From Erysipelotrichaceae bacterium (GTDB lineage Bacteria > Bacillota_I > Bacilli_A > Erysipelotrichales > Erysipelotrichaceae): 14,075 bases of DNA. Positions within the stretch are counted from its first letter, which is position 1, and each line of letters begins with the position of its first letter. Below are positions 13,730-14,075 of the stretch, one piece after another. Where the stretch lies: the NCBI GenBank assembly GCA_030533035.1, contig JAUNJW010000007.1, positions 4,266 through 18,340 of the forward strand, read 5' to 3'. The notes beneath the pieces are model-generated. The model was not told where the DNA came from. It ran no database searches and worked only from the letters and a program-made list of their open reading frames with translations. Both the position numbers and the translations under genes were made by a program.

Positions 13730-14075
13730 CCCAGGGCATCCATGTCACATCTGAAATCGGTCCGCTGAAGAAAGTCCTCCTCCACCGGCCGGGGCGGGAA
13801 CTGCTCAACCTGGTGCCCGACAGGCTCGGCGAACTGCTGTTTGATGATATTCCGTACCTCGAAGCGGCGGCCCGCGAACACGACGCCTTCGCGAAGATCC
13901 TGCGGGATCATGGCGTTGAGGTTGTTTATCTTGAGGACCTGATGACGGAAGTTCTCACCCTGCGGCCAAGGCTGACCGACGCCTTTCTTGACCAGTGGCT
14001 TAAGGAAGGCAACATCCGCACCGAAAAGTGGAAGAAGAAGCTGAAGAAATATCTGACCGATAATTTCAAAGGGAA
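13726..14075 (+). CDS. arcA: Arginine deiminase, N-terminal part, 3' truncated by the window
   Basis: Arginine deiminase hydrolyses arginine to citrulline and ammonia, the first step of the ADI pathway, which yields ATP and neutralises acid. The first 116 residues are present and the frame stays open to the window end. The N-terminus matches the family closely: [21 protein letters not shown], then [25 protein letters not shown] (with the FDDI segment that contributes to the guanidine-binding site) and [14 protein letters not shown]. The ATG overlaps the upstream TGA in an ATGA arrangement, with AAAGG at 13715-13719 as Shine-Dalgarno, so translation is coupled to the ornithine cyclodeaminase gene. 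The catalytic Cys, His and remaining acidic residues would lie beyond the window. ADI-pathway partners such as ornithine carbamoyltransferase and carbamate kinase might follow but cannot be seen. Confidence 0.95.
   Translation, partial: MTQGIHVTSEIGPLKKVLLHRPGRELLNLVPDRLGELLFDDIPYLEAAAREHDAFAKILRDHGVEVVYLEDLMTEVLTLRPRLTDAFLDQWLKEGNIRTEKWKKKLKKYLTDNFKG

Overview
The window reads as chromosomal DNA of a Bacillota (Firmicutes) bacterium. Class Erysipelotrichia is my best guess, because of the CBS-DRTGG pyrophosphatase, the Mbeg1-like hydrolase and the general style of the proteins, but no rRNA or tRNA gene is present to fix the taxonomy. Base composition looks moderately GC-rich for the phylum (not computed). 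All thirteen genes lie on the + strand, tightly packed. No intergenic gap exceeds about 125 bases, and most are closed by a compact Rho-independent terminator. I see no tRNA, rRNA, CRISPR, insertion sequence or phage gene.

Region 1 (1-2910) is housekeeping. It holds the 3' end of a dUTPase, a type I methionine aminopeptidase with an N-terminal extension, a terminator, and then a monocistronic nucleotide-regulated family II pyrophosphatase with its own extended -10 promoter and terminator. Region 2 (2940-6950) is a four-gene operon with 8-nt overlaps or near-zero gaps: an Mbeg1-like alpha/beta hydrolase, RNase Z, a DgkB/YegS-type lipid kinase and a P1-family (DmpA-like) self-processing aminopeptidase.

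Region 3 (6977-10222) is the most unusual part. An 830-residue protein carries a complete TetM-like, EF-G-related translational GTPase followed by a lysine-rich linker and a Rae1/YacP-type NYN endoribonuclease domain. Its gene is coupled, through a stop codon embedded in the Shine-Dalgarno sequence, to a membrane-anchored DUF4230 protein. Both halves of the fusion belong to families that work in the ribosomal A site, so the protein looks like a GTPase-linked, ribosome-targeted mRNA nuclease. The genes for this protein and for the region 2 hydrolase appear to be leaderless: an extended -10 box sits only 7-8 nt before the start codon and there is no Shine-Dalgarno.

Region 4 (10231-12566) is a BlaI/BlaR1-type regulatory pair. 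Two identical-geometry 20-bp dyad operators precede the repressor, and the sensor protease carries an extracytoplasmic domain of about 310 residues with no visible penicillin-binding motifs. Region 5 (12605-end) begins an arginine-catabolism operon. An archaeal/cyanobacterial-type (TIGR00300) ornithine cyclodeaminase overlaps the start of arginine deiminase by 4 nt, suggesting that ornithine from the deiminase pathway can be converted to proline.
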